A stretch of 64,000 bases of DNA, from the NCBI GenBank assembly GCA_023386345.1, contig JAEWJT010000015.1:62001-126000 (forward strand), written 5' to 3'. Origin of the DNA: Bacillota bacterium. GTDB lineage: Bacteria > Bacillota > Clostridia > Tissierellales > Sedimentibacteraceae. Made by a program: the position numbers and the translations under genes. This document shows, piece after piece, positions 25,361 through 33,749 of this stretch. The notes below the pieces were generated by a model. That model made no database searches. It was not told where the DNA came from and worked only from the letters and a program-made list of their open reading frames with translations. The stretch's first letter is position 1, and each line of letters starts with the position of its first letter.

Positions 25361-25389
25361 ATGATAACACATGAAAATATAAATTGCAA
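25361..25389 (-). promoter_or_regulatory. Methionine operon promoter
   Basis: On the minus strand TTGCAA (25389-25384), 17 bp, then TATCAT (25366-25361). It lies about 25 bases before the first S-box helix. Confidence 0.6.
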
Positions 25390-25486
25390 GAAAAATTTTA
25401 AAAAATTTTATAATAAAATTTAAGTGGGTATTTTTCAGTGAAATTAGAACTTTCACTTTATATTTTTTTATTTTAACATTTATTTG

Positions 25487-25864
25487 TTATAAGCTATGCT
25501 CAACTATAAAGCTAAGTAATGTTTTTTCGTCCATTGCACCATCTGCAATACCAAGTCCAATTTTTACAATTTCCTCGTCTGTACAATTAAGTTTAATTCC
25601 ATTAATTTCTAAAAAAGAAATCATAGCAAGTATCCCAATTCTTTTATTTCCATCAATAAATGGATGATTTTTTATTAACCCATAAGCCAGTCTTGTTGCT
25701 TTACTTTGAATTGTAGGATAATTTGAAACCCCATCAAAAGTAATAAACGGGGTTTCAAGTGCAGAATCAAGCAAGCCAATATCTCGAACTCCATTAGCTC
25801 CACCGCTATACTTAATCAATATTTCATGCAAAATAATTATTTGCTGTTTTGTTAACTTTTTCAT
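25487..25864 (-). CDS. doc: Death-on-curing (Doc) family toxin, Fic fold
   Basis: The 125-residue protein carries the Fic/Doc active-site motif HPFIDGNKR (residues 67-75), matching H-x-F-x-D/E-G-N-K/R-R with all key residues. Doc toxins phosphorylate elongation factor Tu and stop translation; that activity is inferred from the family. The start overlaps the antitoxin stop by four bases (ATGA), a typical toxin-antitoxin arrangement. It looks intact. Confidence 0.88.
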   Translation of the reverse strand: MKKLTKQQIIILHEILIKYSGGANGVRDIGLLDSALETPFITFDGVSNYPTIQSKATRLAYGLIKNHPFIDGNKRIGILAMISFLEINGIKLNCTDEEIVKIGLGIADGAMDEKTLLSFIVEHSL

Positions 25865-26103
25865 TTTGCAAGTTCCTTAAAAGCTGATAAATGTCGCTTT
25901 ACAATGCTCTCTCCAATTTCCTGTACCGTTGCGTCATCTGCAAACTCATCACTTTGAAATTGACTATACTCTAATATAATATAACGTGGTGTATTATTTT
26001 TTAAAATAACAGCTACACCATTTGCATCAACAAGTCTTGCTACACGTGAAAAATTCTGATTTGCTTCTGTAATAGAAACTAAATTATCTATGTTTACCTG
26101 CAT
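25861..26103 (-). CDS. Phd/YefM family antitoxin
   Basis: The 80-residue protein has an N-terminal DNA-binding part with SITEANQNFSRVARLVDANG, then VAVILKNNTPRYIILEYSQF typical of Phd/YefM, and a C-terminal segment that would wrap the toxin. It should neutralise the Doc toxin and repress its own promoter. AGGAGG precedes the ATG. Confidence 0.85.
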   Translation of the reverse strand: MQVNIDNLVSITEANQNFSRVARLVDANGVAVILKNNTPRYIILEYSQFQSDEFADDATVQEIGESIVKRHLSAFKELAK

Positions 26104-26195
26104 AAAAAATTCCTCCTAAAATTCATTTGATATTATTATATCCCATTTATAGGAGAAATACAACCTATTTTAAAAATAATTTTATAGCTAAAAAT

Positions 26196-26699
26196 TTAAA
26201 TAAATTTCTCTGGAAATACAATATAATTTGTTAGAATATCAACAAGCTTTTCAAGTCCTTGTTTATCTTCTTCATCAAATCTGTTATATATTGGACTATC
26301 AATATCTAAAACACCTATAAGCCTATTATCCTTTACTATCGGTATGACTATTTCAGACTTAGAATCACTATCACAGGCTATATGTCCCTCAAACTCATGA
26401 ACATTCTTTACTAATTGAGTTTCTAGTTTGATTGCAGCACTACCACATACGCCTTTCCCTAAAGAAATATTTGTACATGCCGGTTTTCCTTGAAATGGTC
26501 CTAATATTAATTCCTCATTTTTATATAAATAAAAACCTGCCCAATTAATATCCTTTAATAACATCCATATAGTTGCAGAAACATTTGACAAGCTAGCTAG
26601 CCAATCATTTTTCTCACAAACAAGACCAGTAACCTTTAAATTCAAATAATTATATAATTTTGACTTGCTTTCAAAATTTAAACTTTCAATTTTTATCAT
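26196..26699 (-). CDS. msrC: Free methionine-(R)-sulfoxide reductase, GAF domain
   Basis: The 167-residue protein consists of one GAF domain with the fRMsr pattern: WAGFYLYKNEELILGPFQGK near 53, then the three redox cysteines in CTNI, GVCG and IACDS, and SEIVIPI near 118. It reduces free methionine sulfoxide in the cytoplasm. It is near the methionine operon but separated from it by the toxin-antitoxin genes; a functional link is only thematic. The AGGAGG ribosome site lies about 11 bases before the ATG. Confidence 0.9.
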   Translation of the reverse strand: MIKIESLNFESKSKLYNYLNLKVTGLVCEKNDWLASLSNVSATIWMLLKDINWAGFYLYKNEELILGPFQGKPACTNISLGKGVCGSAAIKLETQLVKNVHEFEGHIACDSDSKSEIVIPIVKDNRLIGVLDIDSPIYNRFDEEDKQGLEKLVDILTNYIVFPEKFI

Positions 26700-26934
26700 A
26701 ATGCTTTGATATCCTCCTTTGTGTAAAAGATGTGAAACCTCATTTAATTTACCACTAAATCTTATATACTATAACATTATTATTAATTTTTTGCAAATAT
26801 AAAATTAAGATATCACAGTTGGTTTATGTTGGATTTATTTCAATAGTATATATGGATTGCAAGTACTGTTACTCAAGAAAAATAAAATTTATCTTTGATT
26901 TATGTCACAGAATATAGTTTGTAATTAAAAAAAA

Positions 26935-26964
26935 TATAGGAGAATAAAACTATACTCTCCTATA
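26935..26964 (-). terminator. Arsenic operon terminator
   Basis: TATAGGAGA (26935-26943) pairs with TCTCCTATA (26956-26964). On the minus strand eight T follow. It lies about 30 bases after the thioredoxin-like gene. The 235 bases from here to msrC contain no gene I can recognise. Confidence 0.85.
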
Positions 26965-26992
26965 ATATAACTACCAATTTTATCATTTATAA

Positions 26993-27229
26993 CTATTGCT
27001 TATTTAGCAATTCAATAATTTTTTCTTTCGAAACTACACGGCCGCTAACTACCAATTTGCCCTCTATAATCAATGACGGCGAAGACATAACACCAAGTTT
27101 TACCATTTCAATTAAATCTTCTACCTTTTCAATATTTGCGATAAGACCCAGTTCTTCAACAGCAGATTTGGTATTTTCATATAATTGCTCGCATTTATCA
27201 CAGCCAGTTCCTATTACTTTTATATTCAT
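26993..27229 (-). CDS. Small thioredoxin-like redox-active disulfide protein
   Basis: A 78-residue protein with the redox motif GTGCDKCEQL (Cys9, Cys12) at the start of a thioredoxin-like fold, and SSPSLIIEGKLVVSGRV near 50-66 supplying the cis-Pro strand. Family members (redox-active disulfide protein 2 type) are often found beside permeases of the ArsP/DUF318 group and arsenic genes. It could supply electrons to the arsenate reductase or handle a thiol-bound metalloid; this is inferred from position. It lies 10 bases after the arsR-GTPase gene with AGGAGG before the start. Confidence 0.8.
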   Translation of the reverse strand: MNIKVIGTGCDKCEQLYENTKSAVEELGLIANIEKVEDLIEMVKLGVMSSPSLIIEGKLVVSGRVVSKEKIIELLNKQ

Positions 27230-27239
27230 TCCAAACCTC

Positions 27240-28496
27240 CTAGTTTTTTAACTGCATTTCTAATCCAACATACTTATTCCAAGCCTCATGAATTTTTTTA
27301 ATTAAATTAGGTCCAATCTTTGATATAAAGACAATTTGTGATTTTTCTTGTGGATTACAAGGCTTATAATCAATTTGCTTTCCTACTAAATCGATTTGAT
27401 TCCACCCTATCTCATATAAGTTAAAAAATCCTTTTATTCTATAAACATCTGATTCAATTTCCCTTAAAAACAGCTCTAATTTTCCTTTCTCAGCAACTCC
27501 ACTAAAATTCATGGACAAGGTTTTAGGTTTAGTTTCTTCGCTGTTGGTGCTTTCTTCGCTTTCAGCCCATTTGTATTTCATAAGATTTTCATGCAGAAAC
27601 CCTAAATCTAAATTTCCATTGGAACTTACATCTATTCTGCACACTGGATTAATTTCTCTGATTTTTTCTTTTATTTTTATTATCGTATTTGCGTTTACTA
27701 AATCTACTTTAGTAAGCACAGCAAGATGACAATGCTTTAATTGTCTGTGAACAGTTTCAAGGTCATCTAACTGATTAAAGAAGTTCACAGAATCTACTAG
27801 ACATATAGCAGCTTTGAACTCGTACTGGTCATCAGACATCACTCTGGCTGCCTCTAAAATTTCTTCAACATTTGATGGGTCTCCTAAGCCTGAGCTTTCA
27901 ACGAATAGATATTCAAATTTATGCTTAGACATTTCGGCAAGAGCTTGAACAAAAGATAGCTTTAAGCAAGAGCAAAAAATAGAGCCCCTGTTAATTTCCA
28001 CCATTTGAATATCATCATTGCGAAGAATTGTACCATCAATCCCGAGCTTACCAAATTCATTTTGTATAATACCAACTTTTTTACCTTTTAAAGAATCTAA
28101 TAGCTTTAATAAAATAGTTGTTTTTCCAGAGCCTAAAAATCCGGTTAAAACATATAGCTTTGTTTTTTTATCTATTGTATCATCCTCACAACATATATTT
28201 TCAGATGTATTAGAAACTTTTTCCTCTAAAATCATATCTATTTTTCTCCTAGCAGCTTCTACGCCGTCTTTATTTATTGAATAATACATCCATTTACCAT
28301 TTTTTCTACCAATAACAAGCTCTGAATCACATAGAATTTTCATATGGTGAGAAAGTGTGGATTGTTGTATATTTAACTCATTTAATAAAACACAAGCACA
28401 TTTTTCTCCGCTTTGAAGAATTTCTAAAATTCTCCAACGGTTATCATCACAAAGCGCTTTAAAAATACGTATGTTTTCAGTATAATCTTTATTCAT
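27240..28496 (-). CDS. ArsR-type repressor fused to a COG0523 (CobW-type) GTPase
   Basis: A 418-residue two-domain protein. Residues 1-95 are an ArsR winged helix with EKCACVLLNEL (Cys33, Cys35 in the helix where As(III)-binding CxC usually sits) and recognition helix QSTLSHHMKIL. Residues about 112-418 are a COG0523 metallochaperone GTPase: Walker A GFLGSGKTT (119-127), ESSGLGDP, LTKVDLV and a C-terminal CobW_C domain. The metal motif normally GCxCC reads GSIFCSC (Cys175, Cys177). The fusion suggests a repressor whose metalloid state is coupled to nucleotide-dependent metal handling. It has its own promoter with an ArsR-type box. Confidence 0.88.
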   Translation of the reverse strand: MNKDYTENIRIFKALCDDNRWRILEILQSGEKCACVLLNELNIQQSTLSHHMKILCDSELVIGRKNGKWMYYSINKDGVEAARRKIDMILEEKVSNTSENICCEDDTIDKKTKLYVLTGFLGSGKTTILLKLLDSLKGKKVGIIQNEFGKLGIDGTILRNDDIQMVEINRGSIFCSCLKLSFVQALAEMSKHKFEYLFVESSGLGDPSNVEEILEAARVMSDDQYEFKAAICLVDSVNFFNQLDDLETVHRQLKHCHLAVLTKVDLVNANTIIKIKEKIREINPVCRIDVSSNGNLDLGFLHENLMKYKWAESEESTNSEETKPKTLSMNFSGVAEKGKLELFLREIESDVYRIKGFFNLYEIGWNQIDLVGKQIDYKPCNPQEKSQIVFISKIGPNLIKKIHEAWNKYVGLEMQLKN

Positions 28497-28516
28497 GCAA
28501 TCACCTCATATTTATA

Positions 28517-28557
28517 TTCTTCGATATAATTATATTTCACATACTAAAGCAAGTCAA
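28517..28557 (-). promoter_or_regulatory. Promoter and ArsR-type box of the arsR-GTPase gene
   Basis: On the minus strand TTGACT (28557-28552), 17 bp, TATAAT (28534-28529), then ATATCGAAGAATAT just downstream. That last element resembles ATATCGATGATTAT at the same place in the promoter of the arsP-like gene, so both promoters probably bind the same ArsR-type protein. Confidence 0.7.
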
Positions 28558-28620
28558 TAAATTGAATTAAAACTTATATTAAAAATATAATTTAGTTATA
28601 TAATCAAAAACAACAGAATT

Positions 28621-29067
28621 TTACTGCAATTTATACATTAAATCTCGAATATTATTTTCAATTTTATTTATTACCAGTAAAAACTCCTCATCGCTTTTAC
28701 CCGTTGGGTCTTGTAATCCCCAGTCCTCTGAATACTGACTAGAAATATACGGGCAAACAACATTACATCCCATTGTTATTAAGATATCTGGTTCAGGTAT
28801 ATCTTTTATTAACTTATTATATTGTGTTTCTTCCATATTTACATCATATTTCTGCTTAATTAGTCTAACAGCATCTGGATTTATATTAGATTTAATTTCT
28901 GTGCCTGCACTATAGCTTTCAAATACATCACCGGCTATTAATTTAGAAATAGCTTCTGCTATTTGACTTCTGCATGAGTTATGAACACATATAAATGCAG
29001 CTTTTGGCTTATTAGATGTTTTTATTTTAATTTTATCTACATTGTTTTCAACAATTTGTGCTGTCAT
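28621..29067 (-). CDS. arsC: Arsenate reductase, low-molecular-weight phosphatase type
   Basis: The 148-residue protein has the P-loop CVHNSCRSQIAEA (first Cys about residue 28), SAGTE, and an Asp-Pro loop LQDPTGKSDEEF near the end. Downstream cysteines (MGCNVVCPY) fit the thioredoxin-coupled ArsC mechanism in which three cysteines relay the disulfide. It reduces arsenate to arsenite, which the adjacent Acr3 pump exports. A plausible electron donor is the thioredoxin-like protein encoded in the same island. Confidence 0.92.
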   Translation of the reverse strand: MTAQIVENNVDKIKIKTSNKPKAAFICVHNSCRSQIAEAISKLIAGDVFESYSAGTEIKSNINPDAVRLIKQKYDVNMEETQYNKLIKDIPEPDILITMGCNVVCPYISSQYSEDWGLQDPTGKSDEEFLLVINKIENNIRDLMYKLQ

Positions 29068-29136
29068 ATATCTTCTCCCCTGTATTAAGTTATAGAAGCA
29101 AACTTCTTCGCTTCATTTACCCATTTTTCAAACTCT

Positions 29137-30195
29137 CTAATTTGTACTTTTACCACTAAACCATCCCTTTGTATTATTAGCGATTTTAACTAAAATAAGC
29201 ATTACAGGCACTTCAACTAAAACACCAACTATTGTGGCTAATGCAACTGGACTACTTGCTCCAAATAATGCTATTGCCACCGCAACTGACAGTTCGAAAA
29301 AATTTGAAGCTCCTATCATACCTGCTGGTGCAGCTATATCGTAGGGTAACTTTAATAACTTTGAAGCTATATATGCAATAAAGAAAATCAAGAATGTTTG
29401 TATTATTAATGGTACTGCAATTAAAATAATGTGCAATGGATTATTTATTATCACATCTCCTTGAAACGAGAAAATTATTATTAATGTCAATAGTAATCCT
29501 ATTATTGTTATATTATTGAATTTTGGTATAAATGTATTTAAGAAATACTCCTCACCTTTGTACTTTGTAATATACAGTCTTGTTAAAACTCCTCCTAAAA
29601 GTGGAATTACAACAAATAATATGATCGATAAAAACAAGGTATCCCAAGGTACTGAAACATTACTAACACCTAATAAAAACTTTACAATAGGAACGAATGC
29701 TATCAATATAATTAAATCATTAGTAGCAACTTGAACTATAGTATATGTAGGATTTCCTTTAGTCAAATGACTCCATACAAATACCATTGCTGTACATGGA
29801 GCTGCTCCTAATAATACCGCTCCTGCTAAATAGTCTTTCGCCAAAGCATCTGGTATAAGTGATTTGAAAATTATATAAAAGAATAAATATGCAATCCCAA
29901 ACATAGTGAAAGGTTTAATAAGCCAGTTTGTAACCCATGTAACAAATAATCCTTTAGGATTATTGCTAATATCCTTTATGCTTTTAAAATCAACTTTCAT
30001 CATCATTGGATAAATCATTAACCAGATTAGAATAGCTACTGGTATTGATACATTGGCATATTCAAATTTACCTAAAAAATTTGGTACTGATGGCATAAAC
30101 TTACCTATAAGAATACCTATAATCATACATAATATAACCCATATTGTAAGATATTTTTCAAAAAAACCTATGCCTTGTATTTTTTTACTACTCAT
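29137..30195 (-). CDS. acr3: Acr3 family arsenite efflux pump
   Basis: The 352-residue membrane protein has ten hydrophobic segments and the Acr3 hallmarks: MIYPMMMKVDF near 62, GAAPCTAMVFVWSHLTKGNP near 130-150 with the essential Cys, and ASNFFELSVAVAIALFG near 300. It expels arsenite using the proton gradient. It lies between the arsP-like and arsC genes, with AAGGAGG before its ATG. It is widely annotated as arsB although unrelated to E. coli ArsB. Confidence 0.93.
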   Translation of the reverse strand: MSSKKIQGIGFFEKYLTIWVILCMIIGILIGKFMPSVPNFLGKFEYANVSIPVAILIWLMIYPMMMKVDFKSIKDISNNPKGLFVTWVTNWLIKPFTMFGIAYLFFYIIFKSLIPDALAKDYLAGAVLLGAAPCTAMVFVWSHLTKGNPTYTIVQVATNDLIILIAFVPIVKFLLGVSNVSVPWDTLFLSIILFVVIPLLGGVLTRLYITKYKGEEYFLNTFIPKFNNITIIGLLLTLIIIFSFQGDVIINNPLHIILIAVPLIIQTFLIFFIAYIASKLLKLPYDIAAPAGMIGASNFFELSVAVAIALFGASSPVALATIVGVLVEVPVMLILVKIANNTKGWFSGKSTN

Positions 30196-30263
30196 TGTAG
30201 TCCTCCTTAATAGTAATTATAAAGATATTTTTATTTTGTTGTGTTAATAATTTTATTCACATA

Positions 30264-31277
30264 TTAAACGAATAAAAATTGAAACGCATTAAATATATAA
30301 CCAATGATAATAATTCCTATAGCAACAATCCCTACAAATACAGCTAATAGCTTTGGTTTCACAGCTTTACGAAGCATTATAATTGATGGAAGTGAAAGTG
30401 CTGTTACACCCATCATAAATGAGAGAACTGTACCTAAACCAACTCCTTTTGCAAAAAGTGCTTCTGCTATAGGCAGCGTGCCGAATATATCTGCATACAT
30501 CGGAATACCAACAACAGTAGCTATTATAACCGAGAAAGGATTGTTTTCACCTAGTATAAATTGTATAATTTCGGCAGGTATCCAATTATGAATAATAGCA
30601 CCTATTCCAACGCCAGCTATAACGTACCAAAATACCTTTTTAACAGTCTCTTGAACCTGCTCCCATGCGTACAGCAATCTATCTTTTTTAGATAAATCTG
30701 GAACTTCAATGTCAACACTTCCGGCTGTTTTTATAAATTTCTCAACATACTTTTCCATTCCTAGTTTTTGAATAACAGTACCTCCGATAACAGCTAAAAT
30801 CAATCCAACAATTACGTATGCAATAGCAATCTTAGCCCCAAATATACTCATTAACAATATTAAAGACCCTAAATCTACTAAAGGAGATGAAATGAGAAAT
30901 GAAAATGTAACCCCAACTGGTAAACCTGCGCTAGTAAATCCTATAAACAATGGTATAGATGAGCAGGAGCAAAATGGAGTAACTGTTCCTAATAGTGCAG
31001 ATAAAATATTGGCTGTAATGCCTTTAAATCTTCCTAATATCTTTTTAGTTCTTTCAGGCGGAAAATAGCTTTGAATATAGGATATAATAAAAATTAAAAA
31101 TGATAGCAATATAAATATTTTTATAGTATCATATATAAAAAATTGAACACTAGCCCCTATTCGTTCAGCTGCATCAATACCAAATACTGATAATATACTA
31201 CCAATCAAGCTATTCAGCCACTTCATTCCTAATATCTGATTTTGAAAGAAAAACCAAATATTTTCTATACTTTGCAT
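30264..31277 (-). CDS. Permease of the ArsP/DUF318 (SO_0444) family
   Basis: The protein of about 337 residues is a polytopic permease with the hallmark GTVTPFCSCSSIPLFIGF (three cysteines) and SFLISSPLVDLGSL. Members include ArsP, an exporter of trivalent organoarsenicals; others are of unknown substrate. Here it is the first gene of an arsenic operon, so an organoarsenical or arsenite role is likely but not proven. An in-frame ATG 17 codons upstream lies in the operator region; the start at 31277 is preferred because AAAGGTG precedes it. Confidence 0.8.
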   Translation of the reverse strand: MQSIENIWFFFQNQILGMKWLNSLIGSILSVFGIDAAERIGASVQFFIYDTIKIFILLSFLIFIISYIQSYFPPERTKKILGRFKGITANILSALLGTVTPFCSCSSIPLFIGFTSAGLPVGVTFSFLISSPLVDLGSLILLMSIFGAKIAIAYVIVGLILAVIGGTVIQKLGMEKYVEKFIKTAGSVDIEVPDLSKKDRLLYAWEQVQETVKKVFWYVIAGVGIGAIIHNWIPAEIIQFILGENNPFSVIIATVVGIPMYADIFGTLPIAEALFAKGVGLGTVLSFMMGVTALSLPSIIMLRKAVKPKLLAVFVGIVAIGIIIIGYIFNAFQFLFV

Positions 31278-31307
31278 TTTCTTATCACACCTTTCATATA
31301 GATAATC

Positions 31308-31348
31308 ATCGATATGTTTATTATACAAAACACATCGATAACTGTCAA
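31308..31348 (-). promoter_or_regulatory. Consensus promoter with twin ATCGAT boxes for the arsenic operon
   Basis: On the minus strand a perfect TTGACA (31348-31343), 17-bp spacer and TATAAT (31325-31320). ATCGAT occurs inside the spacer (31334-31339) and again just after the -10 (31308-31313), 26 bp apart. A consensus promoter with boxes on the spacer and start site is typical of tight repression relieved by inducer. Confidence 0.8.
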
Positions 31349-31436
31349 TGTTTTTTTATAATTTAAAATAGATATGATAAGCAGCTATTAACATAAAATA
31401 TAAAATTAATTTTAATACATTTTAAATATATAAATA

Positions 31437-31475
31437 CTAAAAAGAGGTAAGATATATTTACTCACCTCTTTTTTA
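31437..31475 (-). terminator. glmS terminator
   Basis: An AAAAGAGGT arm pairs with ACCTCTTTT across a short AT-rich loop, with T-rich flanks on both strands. It lies about 35 bases after the glmS stop. Confidence 0.75.
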
Positions 31476-31510
31476 TAGTTGTTATACAACACTATTTATT
31501 TTATGATTTA

Positions 31511-33301
31511 TTACTCAACCGTTACTGATTTTGCTAAATTTCTTGGTTTATCAATGTCACAGTCATTTTGAAGTGCTGCGTAATATGATAAATATTGAGC
31601 TGGAATTATTGAAACTAATGGCGACAAAATTTCATGTATATCATCTATTATTATTTGGTCGCTGTCGTTGCTCAATTTTCTCGTTGATATAACAAGAGTA
31701 TTTGCTCCTCTTGCCTTTACTTCCTTTATATTGCTTCTTGTATTAAGGTTTATTGATTCTTGTGTTATAATCGCAATTACAGGAGTTTCATCTTCTATTA
31801 GAGCAATCGTTCCATGCTTTAGTTCACCTGCTGCAAAGCCCTCTGTTTGAATATATGAAACCTCTTTTAGCTTTAACGCAGCCTCTAAGCAAACAAAATA
31901 ATCTATATGTCTGCCTATATAGAAACAGCTTCTTTGTTCAAATAAATATTCATCTGCTAATTTTTTGTAAATTTCATTATTATCGCATAGGCTTTCCATA
32001 ACATTAGCTATTCTGCTAAGCTCCTTGAAAACATCTATTGCAATAATATTATTAATTGCTGAAGCTAATATCGAAAGCACTGCAATTTGCGCTGTATAAG
32101 CCTTTGTTGAGCAAACTGCTATCTCAGGTCCTGCGTGTAAAAGCAAGGTGTGATCTGACTCTCTTGATAAGGTTGAGCCCTTAACATTAGTGATAGTCAA
32201 AGATTTGTAACCCATACTCTTAATTTTAACAAGAACTGCACGACAATCTGCTGTTTCACCACTTTGTGATATAAACAGGAATAAAGGTTTTTGGCTAAGC
32301 ATTGGCATATTATACACAAACTCACTTGCAATTATAACCTCTGTTGGCTTTCCGGATATTTTTTCTAAAAGCTGCTTGCCGACTAAACCTGCATGATAAC
32401 TCGTTCCACATGCTATTATATAAACCTTATCTGCCTCTTTAAAATCATCTATAATTTCTTTTTGTATAAAAGGCTGAGCATTTTTATCACTGTATTGATT
32501 TATTATTTTTCTTATAACAAAAGGCTGTTCTTCTATTTCTTTCAACATATAATGTGAATAAATTCCTTTTTCTATATCAGAAAGGTCTAAATCAGCCTTG
32601 AAAGGCTTTCTATCTACCTTAGCTCCATATATAGTATAAATATCAATAGACTCTCTTGTTATTTTTATAAATTCCTTATCCTCTAGCTCATAAAACATAT
32701 TAGTACGACTAATCATAGCCATAGCATCGCTGCCAATCATGTTAAAGCCCTGACCTATCCCTGCCAATAGCGGTGATTTGTTTTTTGCTGCATAGATAGC
32801 ATTAGAATCTTCTTTATCTAAGATTGCAAGTGCATATGAGCCTTGAATTTCACTCATTGTATGTCTTATTGCAAGCTCAACTGACTCTCCGTCATCTACA
32901 AATTTTTGAATTAAAGCAACTACAATCTCTGTATCTGTATCACTTTCAAACTTTACGCTATTTAGATATCTAGTTTTAAGATAAGCCTCATTTTCTATTA
33001 TACCATTATGAACTAGAGTAAATCTCCTAGAGCTGCTTTGGTGAGGGTGTGCATTAACCCTATTAGGTACACCATGTGTCGCCCACCTTGTATGACCAAT
33101 ACCAAGATTACTCTTTACATTTTTAGGTACAATATTCCTTAAATCATCTATTCTTCCCTTGTCCTTAAAGATATGAACTCCATCCTCGTTGATAAGAGCT
33201 AAGCCTGCTGAGTCATAACCTCTGTATTCAAGCTTTGCGAGTCCTGAAAGAAGAATTTCCTTAACATCTTCTGTCCCAACATATCCGACTATTCCACACA
33301 T
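31511..33301 (-). CDS. glmS: Glutamine-fructose-6-phosphate aminotransferase (isomerizing)
   Basis: A 596-residue cytoplasmic enzyme making glucosamine-6-phosphate for cell-wall synthesis. The N-terminal glutaminase domain starts with the nucleophile Cys2 in MCGIVGYVG and has GIGHTRWATHG near 70. Two SIS domains follow with ACGTSYHAGLVGKQLLE near 299 and ISQSGETADC near 345. The conserved C-terminus NLAKSVTVE is complete. It is a single gene with a ribozyme in its leader, so it is shut off by its own product. Confidence 0.97.
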   Translation of the reverse strand: MCGIVGYVGTEDVKEILLSGLAKLEYRGYDSAGLALINEDGVHIFKDKGRIDDLRNIVPKNVKSNLGIGHTRWATHGVPNRVNAHPHQSSSRRFTLVHNGIIENEAYLKTRYLNSVKFESDTDTEIVVALIQKFVDDGESVELAIRHTMSEIQGSYALAILDKEDSNAIYAAKNKSPLLAGIGQGFNMIGSDAMAMISRTNMFYELEDKEFIKITRESIDIYTIYGAKVDRKPFKADLDLSDIEKGIYSHYMLKEIEEQPFVIRKIINQYSDKNAQPFIQKEIIDDFKEADKVYIIACGTSYHAGLVGKQLLEKISGKPTEVIIASEFVYNMPMLSQKPLFLFISQSGETADCRAVLVKIKSMGYKSLTITNVKGSTLSRESDHTLLLHAGPEIAVCSTKAYTAQIAVLSILASAINNIIAIDVFKELSRIANVMESLCDNNEIYKKLADEYLFEQRSCFYIGRHIDYFVCLEAALKLKEVSYIQTEGFAAGELKHGTIALIEDETPVIAIITQESINLNTRSNIKEVKARGANTLVISTRKLSNDSDQIIIDDIHEILSPLVSIIPAQYLSYYAALQNDCDIDKPRNLAKSVTVE

Positions 33302-33354
33302 TTTTATTCTCCTTTAAATAAAATTTGATTGATTTTAATTTTATTTAATTCAAT

Positions 33355-33504
33355 TAGATATGTATTTATTGCTTTCAAATTTCACTTTGTCTTTTCAGTT
33401 GCCCAAAATATTTGTTGAAATTTTATCGACCAAGCCTGCCGCAGAGTTCCCGCCGAATTTTCGAATTACTCTGTCCTCGTCAACTTAATATAAGTTCTGG
33501 CGCT
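33355..33504 (-). ncRNA. glmS ribozyme (glucosamine-6-phosphate riboswitch)
   Basis: On the minus strand AGCGCCAGAACT begins at 33504. It is followed by GTTGACGAGGAC, a hairpin, GGCGGGAACTCTGCGGCAGG and the 3' helices ending near ACAAAGTG. These match the conserved core of the self-cleaving glmS ribozyme. Cleavage is expected between 33504 (A) and 33503 (G). The 3' boundary is approximate. It accounts for most of the 448-base gap upstream of glmS; the remaining AT-rich part should hold the promoter. Confidence 0.93.
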
Positions 33505-33679
33505 ATGTTAAATAATACCTCCATATTATTTTACTACAATAAAAATATTTTTTCAGTAGTTACTACATTCTAATATTCAAAATAAAATCATTATATTATA
33601 TCATGAATTACAAGTATTGTATATTAATAAATTAAATATTTTTATTTTTTGTTGTAGTATTATACAAGAAAGCGAAATA

Positions 33680-33723
33680 AAAAACAGCTTAAACACTATA
33701 ACAAATTGATTTTCGCTGTTTTT
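33680..33723 (-). terminator. Terminator of the PA-domain lipoprotein gene
   Basis: AAAAACAGC (33680-33688) pairs with GCTGTTTTT (33715-33723). T-runs on both sides make it usable from either strand. It lies 27 bases after the lipoprotein gene stop. Confidence 0.65.
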
Positions 33724-33749
33724 ACAATTTCTATGTTATTTTAATAATT

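Noticed and set aside
33355..33504. Ordinary terminator or attenuator upstream of glmS
   Set aside because: The ordered conserved segments fit the glmS ribozyme and leave no need for another explanation.
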